From Hoylesella loescheii DSM 19665 = JCM 12249 = ATCC 15930 (GTDB lineage: Bacteria > Bacteroidota > Bacteroidia > Bacteroidales > Bacteroidaceae), in the NCBI RefSeq assembly GCF_000378085.1, contig NZ_KB899217.1:96840-160839 (forward strand): 64,000 bases of DNA, read 5' to 3'. The position numbers and the translations under genes are program-made. Shown piece after piece: positions 34,830 through 43,914 of the stretch. A model generated the notes under the pieces. The model made no database searches and was not told where the DNA came from. It saw only the letters and a list, made by a program, of their open reading frames with translations. Positions within the stretch are counted from its first letter, which is position 1; each line of letters begins with the position of its first letter.

Positions 34830-35080
34830 AATTCTTGTTTTTAAAGAGGTTTACCAAGCACTCTATACATTTTTTTCGTCTGCAAAGGTACTACTTTTTT
34901 CGCGTTTCCTTTTCTTATTCGCTGGTTTTTATTAATTTTGGAAGCCGTTAAACAAGTCGGTAAGTTAATTACGCCACGCGTTAACGACTTAACTTGCAGA
35001 CGCATTAAACACCTATATAAAGACGGGAAAGCCCGTAGAGGCAAACATCCCACTTATCTATTCACAAATGACATTCAATG

Positions 35081-35704
35081 ATGGTTAAACTATTCTTATG
35101 CTCCTATTTTGCCGCTGTTTCGTCTTTCACGCCCCAATTTGTAGGTGGCGACTTGAAGGGTAAAAAGTTGGCGTTCATCCCTACCGCAAGTTTGTTCGAA
35201 GAATATACCGACTACGTAGACGAAGCCAAAGAGGCTTTCGAGAATTTGGGACTAAATATTGAAGTGTTGGACGTGAGTAGCGCGCCCAAGGATTTAATCG
35301 AACGCACACTGCAAAGTTGCGACTTGATTTATGTTTCGGGCGGAAACACGTTTTACCTACTACAAGAACTGGAAAAGAGTGGTGCAAAAACCATTATACT
35401 TGAGCAAGTGAAAGGAGGCAAACCCTACATTGGCGAGTCGGCCGGCTCAATCATTTTAGCCCCCAACACTTCGTATGCAAAAGACATGGATGAAGCCGAA
35501 AAGGCTGCACCACAATTAAATTCGTTCGAAGGTTTGGGACTGGTAGACTTCTATCCGCTCCCCCATTACAAGAGTTTCCCTTTCGAAGAAGTTACCGAAA
35601 AAATGCTTGTCAAATATGCCAAGCTGGGGTTAAAACCCATCACCAACCAGCAGGCGTTGTTTGTAAACGGTAACCAAACCACGCTTATAGAGGTTAAGCA
35701 ATAG
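35081..35704 (+). CDS. Peptidase E-like protein (family S51)
   Basis: 207 residues from ATG 35081 (an ATG at 35078 is in the same frame). KKLAFIPTAS, DLIYVSGGNTFYLLQEL and PYIGESAGSIILAPN give the Rossmann-like class I amidotransferase fold with Ser in GESAGS as nucleophile, as in dipeptidase E and its Listeria Lmo0363-like relatives. PLPHYKSFPF supplies the candidate His. It may cleave Asp-X dipeptides; that specificity is not visible in the sequence. Confidence 0.85.
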   Translation: MVKLFLCSYFAAVSSFTPQFVGGDLKGKKLAFIPTASLFEEYTDYVDEAKEAFENLGLNIEVLDVSSAPKDLIERTLQSCDLIYVSGGNTFYLLQELEKSGAKTIILEQVKGGKPYIGESAGSIILAPNTSYAKDMDEAEKAAPQLNSFEGLGLVDFYPLPHYKSFPFEEVTEKMLVKYAKLGLKPITNQQALFVNGNQTTLIEVKQ

Positions 35705-35854
35705 GCCAAAAGGCTGAATTTGGCGAATAAAAGGCGTTAGATTGCAACGTACATGTTTACGAACCTACACGCCCAACACCATTCTAAACATGGTAGCCAC
35801 GTGCTTACCATGCAAGCAAAACGTCCACTTCACCCGTTTGGGCTAAACAAAAAT

Positions 35855-35889
35855 CAGGCGTGATGTACCTTAAAGGTATTTCACGCCTG
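35855..35889. terminator. Hairpin terminator between convergent genes
   Basis: Stem CAGGCGTGA / TCACGCCTG (35855-35863 with 35881-35889), with an inner TACCTTTAAGGTA-like extension. It is placed between the S51 peptidase and DUF4886 genes. Confidence 0.7.
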
Positions 35890-35897
35890 CTTTCATT

Positions 35898-36815
35898 CTA
35901 TTTCTTTTCAACCAGTCCGCCTGCCGAAACCTTTGTGGTGGTGTCGACAATATCTATTAGCGAACATTCAAAAGGTAGTTCAACAGCGAGGTGCGCCGCC
36001 CATTGCGCCACCGCTTTCTGGGCCTTATCCAGTCCCTTTGGTGCATATCTGTTGCCAAAAACTTTCGTTCCGAACAGGCATTCGAACCAGGTGCAGGCCG
36101 CCGTATAACGTCCCAACACCAGGTCGAGGTGGAAACCGTCACGGTTAAGATGGTCGCCAACAAACGAAGTACGGGCGTTTTGAATGGCCGTGCCCACGGG
36201 AACAAAGAGGCTAAACTGTGCGTTTTCTTTCTTCAAGCGTTGTGCACCCTCAACGATGGCACGATACATCTTGTCCTGATTGCGGTCGTAGTTGGCAAAT
36301 CCGCCATGCGTTGAGTTCTGTGCGTATGCCCAAGTAACGTGCCATATCAGCTTAGTGGTGGCGGGAACACGCGCCCGAACGTAGGCGATAAGACTGTCTA
36401 AATGGGGTTGGAAACTGCTGTACATACCCGAAAGCTGACTAACCTGCTGCAAGCTAACGTAATCCCACTGTTCGTCGCGCAGAGCCTTATCGAGCGTATA
36501 GTTGGCCGTACGGGTCATTTTACCGTCTATTCCTATCTTGCGATAGTTGTAGTCGGGCTTGTCTTTACGTGCATTGCCCCAATGTCTTTCTAGCGAACAA
36601 CCGCCAATATACATGTTACCGATAACCATTTGGTGCCCAGTGGCAGCTGCCAACTCAAAGAGGTTCTGCTCAATGGCATCTTCCGAGAAGCTGTTTCCAA
36701 TGGCCAACAACTTCAAGGGTTTGCCTGCAAAGGCCACCTGAACACACAACACGAACACCAACGGCAGCACGAAAGCCAGCCCACGACTAATAGTCGCCAA
36801 ACATTTTCTCTGCAT
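35898..36815 (-). CDS. DUF4886 protein, SGNH-hydrolase-like, exported
   Basis: 305 residues with a signal peptide (FVLPLVFVLCVQVAFA). The mature start KLLAIGNSFSEDAIEQNL has the G-N-S-F block I of SGNH/GDSL hydrolases, and RDGFHLDLVLGRY near residue 240 supplies the D-x-x-H block V. This is DUF4886, frequent in Bacteroidota polysaccharide-degradation settings as carbohydrate esterase-like proteins. Substrate unknown. A DUF4886 gene outside any evident polysaccharide locus is unremarkable. Confidence 0.85.
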   Translation of the reverse strand: MQRKCLATISRGLAFVLPLVFVLCVQVAFAGKPLKLLAIGNSFSEDAIEQNLFELAAATGHQMVIGNMYIGGCSLERHWGNARKDKPDYNYRKIGIDGKMTRTANYTLDKALRDEQWDYVSLQQVSQLSGMYSSFQPHLDSLIAYVRARVPATTKLIWHVTWAYAQNSTHGGFANYDRNQDKMYRAIVEGAQRLKKENAQFSLFVPVGTAIQNARTSFVGDHLNRDGFHLDLVLGRYTAACTWFECLFGTKVFGNRYAPKGLDKAQKAVAQWAAHLAVELPFECSLIDIVDTTTKVSAGGLVEKK

Positions 36816-36853
36816 ATTATCTTTATTATGGGTTAAGCAACTTCTATATTAAC

Positions 36854-38776
36854 CTATTTCGCCAACTTCAACCGCAAACTATTGAGCACCACACTTACGC
36901 TAGAAAAGGCCATAAGGGCACTTGCCCACATAGGCGTTATCTGGAAATCGATGTCGAAAAGATGGAGCACACCTGCCGCAAGGGGGATGCACACCACATT
37001 ATATATAAAGGCCCAAAACAGGTTTTGCCCAATCATGGCCGTTGTTTTCTTGCTTAGGCGTATGGCTTGGGGCAGTCGGCGCAGGTCGTCGCCCATCAAA
37101 GTGGCCTGCGCAGCATCCATTGCCACATCCGTTCCACGCCCCATCGCGATACCCACATCAGCCAAAGCCAAGGCTTGGGTGTCGTTGATGCCATCGCCAA
37201 CCATGGCCACCCGCTTGCCCTCGGCTTGTAGTTGGCGCACCATGTTTTCCTTATCTTGTGGCAAAACCTTACTTCGATAATGCCCAATACCAGCCTTCTC
37301 GGCCCAGTAACGCGCAGCCTCATCCTTATCGCCACTCATCATATACACCGCAATACCCATGTTTTGCAATTCGGCCATGGCCTCTTCGGCATGCGGTTTA
37401 AGGCTCTCGCGCATTTCAAGCGGCAGGTCGTCGGCCTTGGTAAAGTCGATGTTTTGGTTGGGAATGGTCAGCGTTCCCGTCTTATCTATCACCATAGCGT
37501 TCACCCCTTTAAGACTTTCAAGTGCCGCTGCATCCTTTATCAGCACGTTCATTTGTGCTGCCTTGCCAATAGCCACCATCAAAGCGGTGGGCGTGGCCAA
37601 GCCCATAGCACACGGACAAGCGATAACCAGCACGGCAACAGCCGAAATAATGGCTTGCGGAAGAGCTGCATTCCCGCCCAACAGCCACCACAAAAGGAAG
37701 GTGAGAAGGGCTATCAAGGCCACCACGGGCACAAAAACACGTGCCACACGGTCTACTACACGCTGCACGGGAGCTTTGCTACCTTGGGCCTCTTGCACCA
37801 TTTTGATGATTTGGGCCAAGGCCGTATGCTCGCCAATCTGCTGCGCTTTAAACCTAAACTTGCCTTGCGACACCACCGTTCCTGCCAGCACTTTCGCGCC
37901 CTTTTGTTTCAAAGCGGGGGTTGGTTCGCCAGTTATCATGCTCTCGTCTATGTATGCGCCATCGGCCGTCATAAAGCTTTCGGCCATGGTAACAACGCCA
38001 TCGACAGGCACTTTCTCGCCAGCACGAACCTCCAACACATCGCCCACGGCAATGGTGGCAATGGGCACGTCGCGCATTTCGTCGCCATCGATAAGGCGAG
38101 CGGTCTTGGGTGCGAGTCCCATTAGTTGCCTAATGCTTCCCGCCGTCTCGTTTTTGGCGCGCTCTTCAAGTAGTCTGCCAGTGAGAACGAACGTGATAAT
38201 CATCACCGAAGCATCAAAATAGGTATGCCAAACAATGCCTCGCGCGCCCCATACGGCATCGCCCCAAAAGGTGTTGAAAGTGCTAAAAAGGAAAGCAATG
38301 CTTGTAGAGAGGGCCACAAGCGAATCCATATTGGCCGATCCATGACGCAGTTGGCGCCACGCGCGAGAGAAAAACTCACCGCCACAAACCACGAAGTTGG
38401 CTAAGGCCAGAAGTAAAGCCACTTGGTTGTTCATGGATTTTCCACCCAAGTTAAGCCATCCCATAGACACGCACATGCACAAAAGGGCAAAGCCCCACGA
38501 AAGAGCTGTGCGACGTTTAAGCCGTTGCAGTTCGCGACGCTCTATGGCTTCTGCCGAGCGATTGGTTTCTATCACGAGGTCGTAGCCGATGGCGTTGATT
38601 TCGTTTTTCATCCTTTCGAGACTTATCTCCTCAGGATTATACTCCACCAAGGCCGTTCGGCCAGGCAAATTCACTGCCGCACTCTTTATGCCTGGCAACG
38701 AATTAAGTTTCTTTTCCACATTGGCAGAACAGGCTGAACAAGCCATGCCCACCACGGGGATTGTTCGTTTTTCCAT
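36854..38776 (-). CDS. P1B-type heavy-metal (copper-like) ATPase lacking the nucleotide-binding domain
   Basis: 640 residues. An N-terminal HMA domain with GMACSACSANVEKKL is followed by eight membrane segments, the metal site CPCAMGLATP (about 387-396), the phosphorylation motif DKTGTLT (about 429) and hinge MVGDGINDTQALALADVGIAMG (about 521). CPC indicates Cu(I)/Ag(I). Between DKTGTLT and MSGDKDEA (about 479) there are only some 45 residues, against about 170 in CopA. The N-domain with its SEHPLA and GxG motifs is absent, while the flanking P-domain is intact and in frame. ATP binding would have to differ, or the protein is inactive. Confidence 0.88.
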   Translation of the reverse strand: MEKRTIPVVGMACSACSANVEKKLNSLPGIKSAAVNLPGRTALVEYNPEEISLERMKNEINAIGYDLVIETNRSAEAIERRELQRLKRRTALSWGFALLCMCVSMGWLNLGGKSMNNQVALLLALANFVVCGGEFFSRAWRQLRHGSANMDSLVALSTSIAFLFSTFNTFWGDAVWGARGIVWHTYFDASVMIITFVLTGRLLEERAKNETAGSIRQLMGLAPKTARLIDGDEMRDVPIATIAVGDVLEVRAGEKVPVDGVVTMAESFMTADGAYIDESMITGEPTPALKQKGAKVLAGTVVSQGKFRFKAQQIGEHTALAQIIKMVQEAQGSKAPVQRVVDRVARVFVPVVALIALLTFLLWWLLGGNAALPQAIISAVAVLVIACPCAMGLATPTALMVAIGKAAQMNVLIKDAAALESLKGVNAMVIDKTGTLTIPNQNIDFTKADDLPLEMRESLKPHAEEAMAELQNMGIAVYMMSGDKDEAARYWAEKAGIGHYRSKVLPQDKENMVRQLQAEGKRVAMVGDGINDTQALALADVGIAMGRGTDVAMDAAQATLMGDDLRRLPQAIRLSKKTTAMIGQNLFWAFIYNVVCIPLAAGVLHLFDIDFQITPMWASALMAFSSVSVVLNSLRLKLAK

Positions 38777-38924
38777 TGTTTGTTGATTTTAAAAGCCTCG
38801 CCCCCAACCCCTCACCAAGGGGAGAGGGGAGTAATATGTGTTATTATTTTTGTCGATAGCCCACGAGTTTATAGGTTGACACGGGCGTTTGCCACAATGC
38901 AACCGAGCTATCGGCTTAACTACT

Positions 38925-39022
38925 AAAGGTGAAAAAGTGAAAAGGGGAAAAGGTGAAAAAGTGAAAGAGTGAAAAGGTGAAAAAATGACTAACGTCACCT
39001 ATTCATTTGGCTTAACTCCTTA
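38925..39022. repeat. Composite low-complexity repeat, copy 3
   Basis: AAAGGTGAAAAAGTGAAAAG units to about 38985, then AAAAAATGACTAACGTCACC, then TATTCATTTGGCTTAACTCC. Same order and orientation as 11576-11765. It runs directly into the 88-bp array. Confidence 0.85.
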
Positions 39023-39030
39023 ACTTAAAC

Positions 39031-39470
39031 ATCAGTTGACAAGTTTACGAGTAAACTGGTTGACAAGGTCGTTATCCACGCTGCAACAAAGCATCTGGCT
39101 TAACTTCTTTACTCAAACATCAGTTGACAAATTTACGAGTAAACTGGTTGACAAGGTCGTTATCCACGCTGCAACAAAGCATTTGGCTTAACTTCTTAAC
39201 TCAAACATCAGTTGACAAGTTTACGAGTAAACTGGTTGATAAGGACGTTATCCACGCTGCAACAAAGCATCTGGCTTAACTTCTTAACTCAAACATCAGT
39301 TGACAAGTTTACGAGTAAACTGGTTGACAAGGACGTTATCCGCACTGCAACAAAGCATCTGGCTTAACTTCTTAACTCAAACATCAGTTGACAAGTTTAC
39401 GAGTAAACTGGTTGACAAGGTCGTTATCCGCACTGCAACAAAGCATTTGGCTTAACTCCTTCACTCCATA
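39031..39470. repeat. Tandem array of five 88-bp repeats
   Basis: Copies start at 39031, 39119, 39207, 39295 and 39383, exactly 88 bases apart and almost identical. Each contains CAGTTGACAAGTTTACGAG, including the palindrome AGTTTACGAGTAAACT, then TGGTTGACAAGG, GTTATCC, CTGCAACAAAGC and TTGGCTTAACTTC. It lies between wecB and the metal-ATPase gene, both on the minus strand, upstream of the ATPase. Confidence 0.92.
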
Positions 39471-39497
39471 ACTCCTTAACTCCTCAACCCTTACTCC

Positions 39498-40601
39498 TCA
39501 CCCCCTTCTTTGCTCTAACAAGATGCTAACAATACGGTCGGCACTGCGTCCGTCCCATCGGTCGGGTATCGACGCGTGTTTCCATTGTCCTGTTTGCAGG
39601 GTGTCTAGGGCCTCGGCCAATGCCTCTGGGTCTTCGCCCACCAGCACATTGGTGCCTTGTTTCACCGTTTCTACATGCTCGGTATAACTGTTCAGCGTGA
39701 TACAAGGCACGCCATTGAACGTCGCTTCTTCGGCCACGTTACCCGAATCGGTAACAATGCCCTTAGCATGGGCTGTGAGATAGCCAAACTCAAGATACGA
39801 AAGGGGCTCTACCACATGCACATTGGCTGCACCACCCAATTGTTCCAAGCACTGCTTAACAGCCTCGGCAGCGGCTCCGCGCAAAGGTGCAACCACGGGC
39901 GTATGTACCGATGCCGCTGCAATCTGCCTAACCATGGCTAAGAGATTGGGCCTGTTGGCGATGAGCACCTTGCGGTTAAGCGTGAAAACGAGATATTCGC
40001 CATCGTTCAGTTGCAAGTTGGAGAGCAACGCAGGGCACACCAAGCGTCCATGATTAAAGCGCAAGGTGTCCATCAGGATGTTGCCCACCATGTATATTTT
40101 AGACAGCTCCGCCCCTTCGCGTGTGGCGATGCTGTTACTTCCCATGCCAGCCGTGAAAAGCAAATCGCTTAGTCCGTCGATAACCAATCGGTTTATTTCC
40201 TTGGGCATATCGATGTCGAAGCTACGCGTTCCTGCCACCAAATGGGCCAGCAAAACACCCTTTTTCTTGGTTACGATGGCAGTGGCGAGGGTCGAAGCGA
40301 GGTCGTCTACCACGATAACCACGTCTGTGGCGTGGTCTTGTAGATACCTTTCGAAGGCCGACATCACTTGTCCTGTCAGCTCGTTCAGGTTCTCGCAGTC
40401 TACACCGAGGAACACTTGCGGCCGTGCAAGCTGCAAATCGTTGAAGAGCGAGCCTTCAAGCGTAGGGTCGTCTTCACGTCCCGCATACACCAATTGATAG
40501 TTAATGTCTCTACCCTGCCCTTTGGCTTTCTCTATTGAATGTACGATGGGTGCCACCTTCATGAAGTTGGGGCGCGCACCCGCTACGATACAGATGTTCA
40601 T
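39498..40601 (-). CDS. wecB: UDP-N-acetylglucosamine 2-epimerase (non-hydrolysing)
   Basis: 367 residues. It interconverts UDP-GlcNAc and UDP-ManNAc for surface polysaccharides. IVAGARPNFMKVAPI at the N-terminus, then DVVIVVDDLASTLATAIVTKK, HLVAGTRSFDIDMPKEINR, EPLSYLEFGYLTAHAKGIVTDSGNVAEEA and TLNSYTEHVETVKQGTNVLVG are family signatures. The canonical GDT-x-S of the family reads VDDLAST, and HVEAGLR reads HLVAGTR, both unusual variants, so the substrate could differ. A minus-strand -7 box TACCTTTG is the complement of 40623-40630. Confidence 0.88.
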   Translation of the reverse strand: MNICIVAGARPNFMKVAPIVHSIEKAKGQGRDINYQLVYAGREDDPTLEGSLFNDLQLARPQVFLGVDCENLNELTGQVMSAFERYLQDHATDVVIVVDDLASTLATAIVTKKKGVLLAHLVAGTRSFDIDMPKEINRLVIDGLSDLLFTAGMGSNSIATREGAELSKIYMVGNILMDTLRFNHGRLVCPALLSNLQLNDGEYLVFTLNRKVLIANRPNLLAMVRQIAAASVHTPVVAPLRGAAAEAVKQCLEQLGGAANVHVVEPLSYLEFGYLTAHAKGIVTDSGNVAEEATFNGVPCITLNSYTEHVETVKQGTNVLVGEDPEALAEALDTLQTGQWKHASIPDRWDGRSADRIVSILLEQRRG

Positions 40602-40792
40602 TTTCGTGTAATTTATTTAGCACAAAGGTACAACTATTTGGCGGAAAAGGTGCAATATAAGGTAAGGTTTATTGAAAGAACCTTTGCGTTAAAGCTGGTT
40701 CTTAAAATGGCTTTCGATGTGTTTTGGGCTTATATGAGCAGATTTGCAAGACGTTAAGAATGCGTCTATTGCGCGTTTTTTCACTTCTGATG
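40602..40792. other. Upstream region of wecB
   Basis: Contains the wecB -7 box (minus strand, complement of 40623-40630). No gene is supported between here and 41136; the repeat array follows at 40793. Confidence 0.5.
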
Positions 40793-40924
40793 CAGTACAA
40801 ATGGCCTTGTACTGCCACTACAAGCCGCTTGTAGCCCCACTACCGACCACTTGTAGTGCCACTACAACTCACTTGTAGTCACCCTACAAAAGGCTTGTAG
40901 TCACCCTACAAAAGCCCTTGTACT
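40793..40924. repeat. 22-bp tandem palindromic repeat, TTGTAG family, copy B
   Basis: Five units with a 22-base period (for example CTTGTAGTGCCACTACAA and CTTGTAGTCACCCTACAA), bounded by CAGTACAA on the left and TTGTACT on the right. It lies about 210 bases before the paralogous outer-membrane protein genes. Confidence 0.9.
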
Positions 40925-41135
40925 CCGCCAAAGACTAAAATCAAGACGTACAAGAGTAAACCTTCGTTTTTTGAAAGCTTAGAAAGGTTAGCACAGGCGT
41001 TAAGCAGGTGCTAAAATTAATCTCGTTGTAATTTTTGAACAAATCGTTAATCTTTCGGTCAATCTCGCATGTTTTAAAATAAGAATTGTTTATCTTTGCA
41101 ACATGTCTAACAAATAAAACGAACGCGAGTAACTG

Positions 41136-41858
41136 ATGAAAAAGCTACTAATATTTCTAATCCTTGCCCTTGGCATAAACCTATCCGCTATAGCGCGAGG
41201 GCTAAAAGAGGCGGCTTACCTTAAATATGAGAGCACGTTTCGAGGTTTGTCACTTGAAAGCACACCCAACACAGGGGTTAATGCGCAAAACGCTGATGGC
41301 AGTAATCTTACCTATCGCACGAGCAAAATTGAACGTGTTGCCAACGAACAGCGACAAAACGCCTCGTGCGACACCACCGTATCAAGTTTCAGAAGCCGAA
41401 GGATAGACAGCGGCTTTAAGTTTTTTGTTGAGAGTGCGTATGCCGCAGGAACCGACGACGAACCATTTTCGCGCTGGGAAATAGGCGGAAGCGCGGGCTA
41501 TCAGTTGTCGCCTCGCTTCTATTTGGGCGCTGGCGCCAACCTCATTTATCTCAATTCGCAGAAGCAAGTGGGGCTGCCTGTGTTTGTCGATTTTCGTGTT
41601 AACGTCCTCAACCGCGCCATTTCGCCCATTGCCGGAATAAAAACGGGCTGGTCATTTATTGGCGATCTGAATGGATTTTACCTTAATCCCTATACGGGAT
41701 GTCGCTTCGGGCTGAACAATAAGTTGGCCCTGCACGTGGCTGTGGGCTACGAATTGCAAAGGGCGAGCATCACTTACAACGACTACACCAGTCCATTCAT
41801 ACAAACAAAGTATGCTTCGTTAGAGGCCTTTAAGGTGCAATTTGGTGTCGAATTCTAA
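41136..41858 (+). CDS. Outer-membrane beta-barrel-like protein, paralogue 1 (degenerate N-terminal module)
   Basis: 240 residues with signal peptide (KKLLIFLILALGINLSAIA). The C-terminal 150 residues match the next gene closely: FRSRRIDSGFKFFVESAYA, GYQLSPRFYLGAG and FGLNNKLALHVAVGYELQ, ending on a strand with terminal Phe, as outer-membrane barrels do. The N-terminal module (YLKYESTFRGLSLESTPN) is a worn version of the KNGSVIYGQVVDV module of the neighbour. A -7 box TATCTTTG lies at 41091-41098. Function unknown. Confidence 0.75.
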   Translation: MKKLLIFLILALGINLSAIARGLKEAAYLKYESTFRGLSLESTPNTGVNAQNADGSNLTYRTSKIERVANEQRQNASCDTTVSSFRSRRIDSGFKFFVESAYAAGTDDEPFSRWEIGGSAGYQLSPRFYLGAGANLIYLNSQKQVGLPVFVDFRVNVLNRAISPIAGIKTGWSFIGDLNGFYLNPYTGCRFGLNNKLALHVAVGYELQRASITYNDYTSPFIQTKYASLEAFKVQFGVEF

Positions 41859-42148
41859 ACAACAGCACCGCCCCACCCCGTTGCAAGGCAGGCCATGCCG
41901 CGTTGTTAGAACCGCAAGACTTATCACAGAAGGCGAGAAATACGTTTACTTAACAGCCAGACTTTACAGATAAAGTAGGCAAGTTTGTGTTGAAACACTA
42001 AGGGCGATGTACGTCGACTTACGTCCTCTATAACCTTATATAAGGTGGGCCAGCAATAAAATGCAGTACAAGCGACATTATTTAGGACACAAAACTGCGG
42101 ACGAATAGGCAATATTTATTAATTTTGCAAACAACTAACAAACTTAAC

Positions 42149-42892
42149 ATGAAGAAGATATTATTGTTTTTGGTCCTGATGCTTGGTGCATCTACGACAA
42201 CCTTCGCACAAGCGACGAAAGACGCGGTGTACCTGAAAAACGGTAGCGTTATCTACGGACAGGTGGTAGATGTGAGACCCGAAAAACAGGTAAAAATAAA
42301 AACGGCAGACGGAAACTTGCTTGTTTACGAGATGAACGACGTTGAACGCATCGAGAAAGTAGAGGCTGAGACGAAAGAAAACAAGCCCGAACGTAAGTCA
42401 TCGTTCAGAACACGTAAGATTGCCAAGGGCTTTAAGGGATTTGTTGAAGACTCTTACTCGTTTGGCACAGACGGCATTTACTATTGGAGAGGCGGACTAA
42501 ACGTTAGCTTAGGCTACCAAATATCGCCTTACTTGTTCGTTGGTGGGGGTGTCGGCACTGAATATTACGGCGAGCCCGAGGTGTTTACCTTTCCCCTATT
42601 TGCCGACGTACGCGTGAACTTTATCAATGGTCCCGTTACGCCTTTCTTTGGTACGAAGGCAGGCCATACCGTCAATAGCCATTTCGCAGGCTTTTATTTC
42701 AACCCCATGGTTGGCTGTCGCGTTGGCCTTACCAATAAGCTAGCCTTGCATGCAGCTATTGGTTATGCGCTACAAAATGCCGACGACGATTACAATGTGC
42801 CGAATGACGTTTACTACTATGGCGCGAAAAAATATAGTAAAGGCGTTTCCTCCATCTCGGCAATTAAGATTCAGTTTGGCTTCGAGTTCTAA
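42149..42892 (+). CDS. Outer-membrane beta-barrel-like protein, paralogue 2
   Basis: 247 residues from MKKILLFLVLMLGASTTTFAQ. The N-terminal module KDAVYLKNGSVIYGQVVDV, then KIKTADGNLLVYEMNDVERIEK, is a short beta-domain seen at the start of many Bacteroidota outer-membrane proteins. FRTRKIAKGFKGFVEDSYS leads into the barrel (GYQISPYLFVGGGVGTEYYG) that ends IKIQFGFEF. A -7 box TAATTTTG is at 42120-42127. It is a tandem duplicate of the preceding gene with its own promoter box; function unknown. Confidence 0.78.
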   Translation: MKKILLFLVLMLGASTTTFAQATKDAVYLKNGSVIYGQVVDVRPEKQVKIKTADGNLLVYEMNDVERIEKVEAETKENKPERKSSFRTRKIAKGFKGFVEDSYSFGTDGIYYWRGGLNVSLGYQISPYLFVGGGVGTEYYGEPEVFTFPLFADVRVNFINGPVTPFFGTKAGHTVNSHFAGFYFNPMVGCRVGLTNKLALHAAIGYALQNADDDYNVPNDVYYYGAKKYSKGVSSISAIKIQFGFEF

Positions 42893-42944
42893 AAAGAAAG
42901 CTAGATAAAGGGCATTAGGCGCTGTGCCCAATGTCTTTCATCGC

Positions 42945-42983
42945 AAAAACCGCGTATAACCAGGTTGGTTGTACGCGGTTTTT
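42945..42983. terminator. Strong bidirectional terminator
   Basis: 18-bp stem AAAAACCGCGTATAACCA / TGGTTGTACGCGGTTTTT with one wobble and loop GGT. It has T runs on both strands and lies between the convergent paralogue 2 and ispH genes. Confidence 0.85.
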
Positions 42984-43053
42984 ACGTTGTGTATTATAAG
43001 CTTTCGCCTAGTTGGCCGTATCTTATAAACAACCCGCTTGGCACAATCTCGCT

Positions 43054-43914
43054 TCATTCCACATTGCTGAGGATATGGTCGCGACATTCTTCCATCAGCC
43101 ATTTGGGGGTACTGGTTGCCCCACAGATACCCACCGTCTTGGCATTAGCAAACCAATCGAGGTTTATCTCCTCTGCATTTTCCACATGATAACTGTTGGG
43201 GTTTACGGCTTTACACTCGTTATAGAGCACCTTTCCATTGCTGCTCTTTCGCCCACTCACAAAAATGATCACATCATGTTGGGTTGCAAAGCGCGCAATG
43301 TTGGGCATACGGTTGGCCACCTGTCGGCAAATGGTGTCGAAACTACGAAAAACAGCCGTGGGACTGATGTGCGATTGTATGTATTCGATGATGCGATGGA
43401 ACTCGTCAAGGCTCTTCGTGGTTTGCGAATAGAGGTAGATGTCGCGATTGAAATCGAGCTTTGGCACCTCGTCGAAATGCTCTATCACGATGGCTTGACT
43501 GCGCGTCTGCCCCACAAGACCAAGAACCTCGGCGTGTCCGTTCTTCCCAAAGATCACGATTTGTGCATCGGGGTTGGCGTCGAACTGCTTCTTGATGCGG
43601 TTTTGCAGCTGTAACACCACGGGACAAGTGGCATCTATGATCTCGATATTGTTGCGACGGGCCAGTTCGTAGGTTTCGGGTGGCTCGCCATGTGCACGCA
43701 ACAGCACCTTCACATCGTGCAACTCGCGAAGCTGTTCGTGGTTAATGGTGGTCATGCCCATGGCCGTTAGGCGTTCCACTTCCATGCCATTGTGCACAAT
43801 ATCTCCTAAGCAGTACATCTTTTTGCCTGCTGCCAATTCCTCTTCGGCCTTTTTAATGGCCGTGGTAACACCGAAACAAAATCCGCTACCGCTGTCTATT
43901 TCTACCTGAATCAT
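43054..43914 (-). CDS. ispH: 4-hydroxy-3-methylbut-2-enyl diphosphate reductase
   Basis: 286 residues. It performs the last step of the MEP isoprenoid pathway with a [4Fe-4S] cluster. The three cluster cysteines lie in GSGFCFGVTTAI (about residue 13), IDATCPVV (about 96) and VGICGATSTPKWLMEE (near the C-terminus). VHNGMEVERL, RAHGEPP and YSQTTKS are the other conserved segments. The start overlaps the DUF1573 gene by 4 bases; it is the last gene of a three-gene minus-strand operon. Confidence 0.95.
   Translation of the reverse strand: MIQVEIDSGSGFCFGVTTAIKKAEEELAAGKKMYCLGDIVHNGMEVERLTAMGMTTINHEQLRELHDVKVLLRAHGEPPETYELARRNNIEIIDATCPVVLQLQNRIKKQFDANPDAQIVIFGKNGHAEVLGLVGQTRSQAIVIEHFDEVPKLDFNRDIYLYSQTTKSLDEFHRIIEYIQSHISPTAVFRSFDTICRQVANRMPNIARFATQHDVIIFVSGRKSSNGKVLYNECKAVNPNSYHVENAEEINLDWFANAKTVGICGATSTPKWLMEECRDHILSNVE

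Noticed and set aside
34830..34882. preQ1 riboswitch upstream of yhhQ
   Set aside because: The leader between the -7 box and the ATG is about 50 bases and lacks the preQ1-I stem and A-rich tail pattern.
37232..38222. Long plus-strand ORFs opposite the metal ATPase
   Set aside because: His/Arg-rich antisense translations of a gene with clear P-type ATPase motifs on the other strand.
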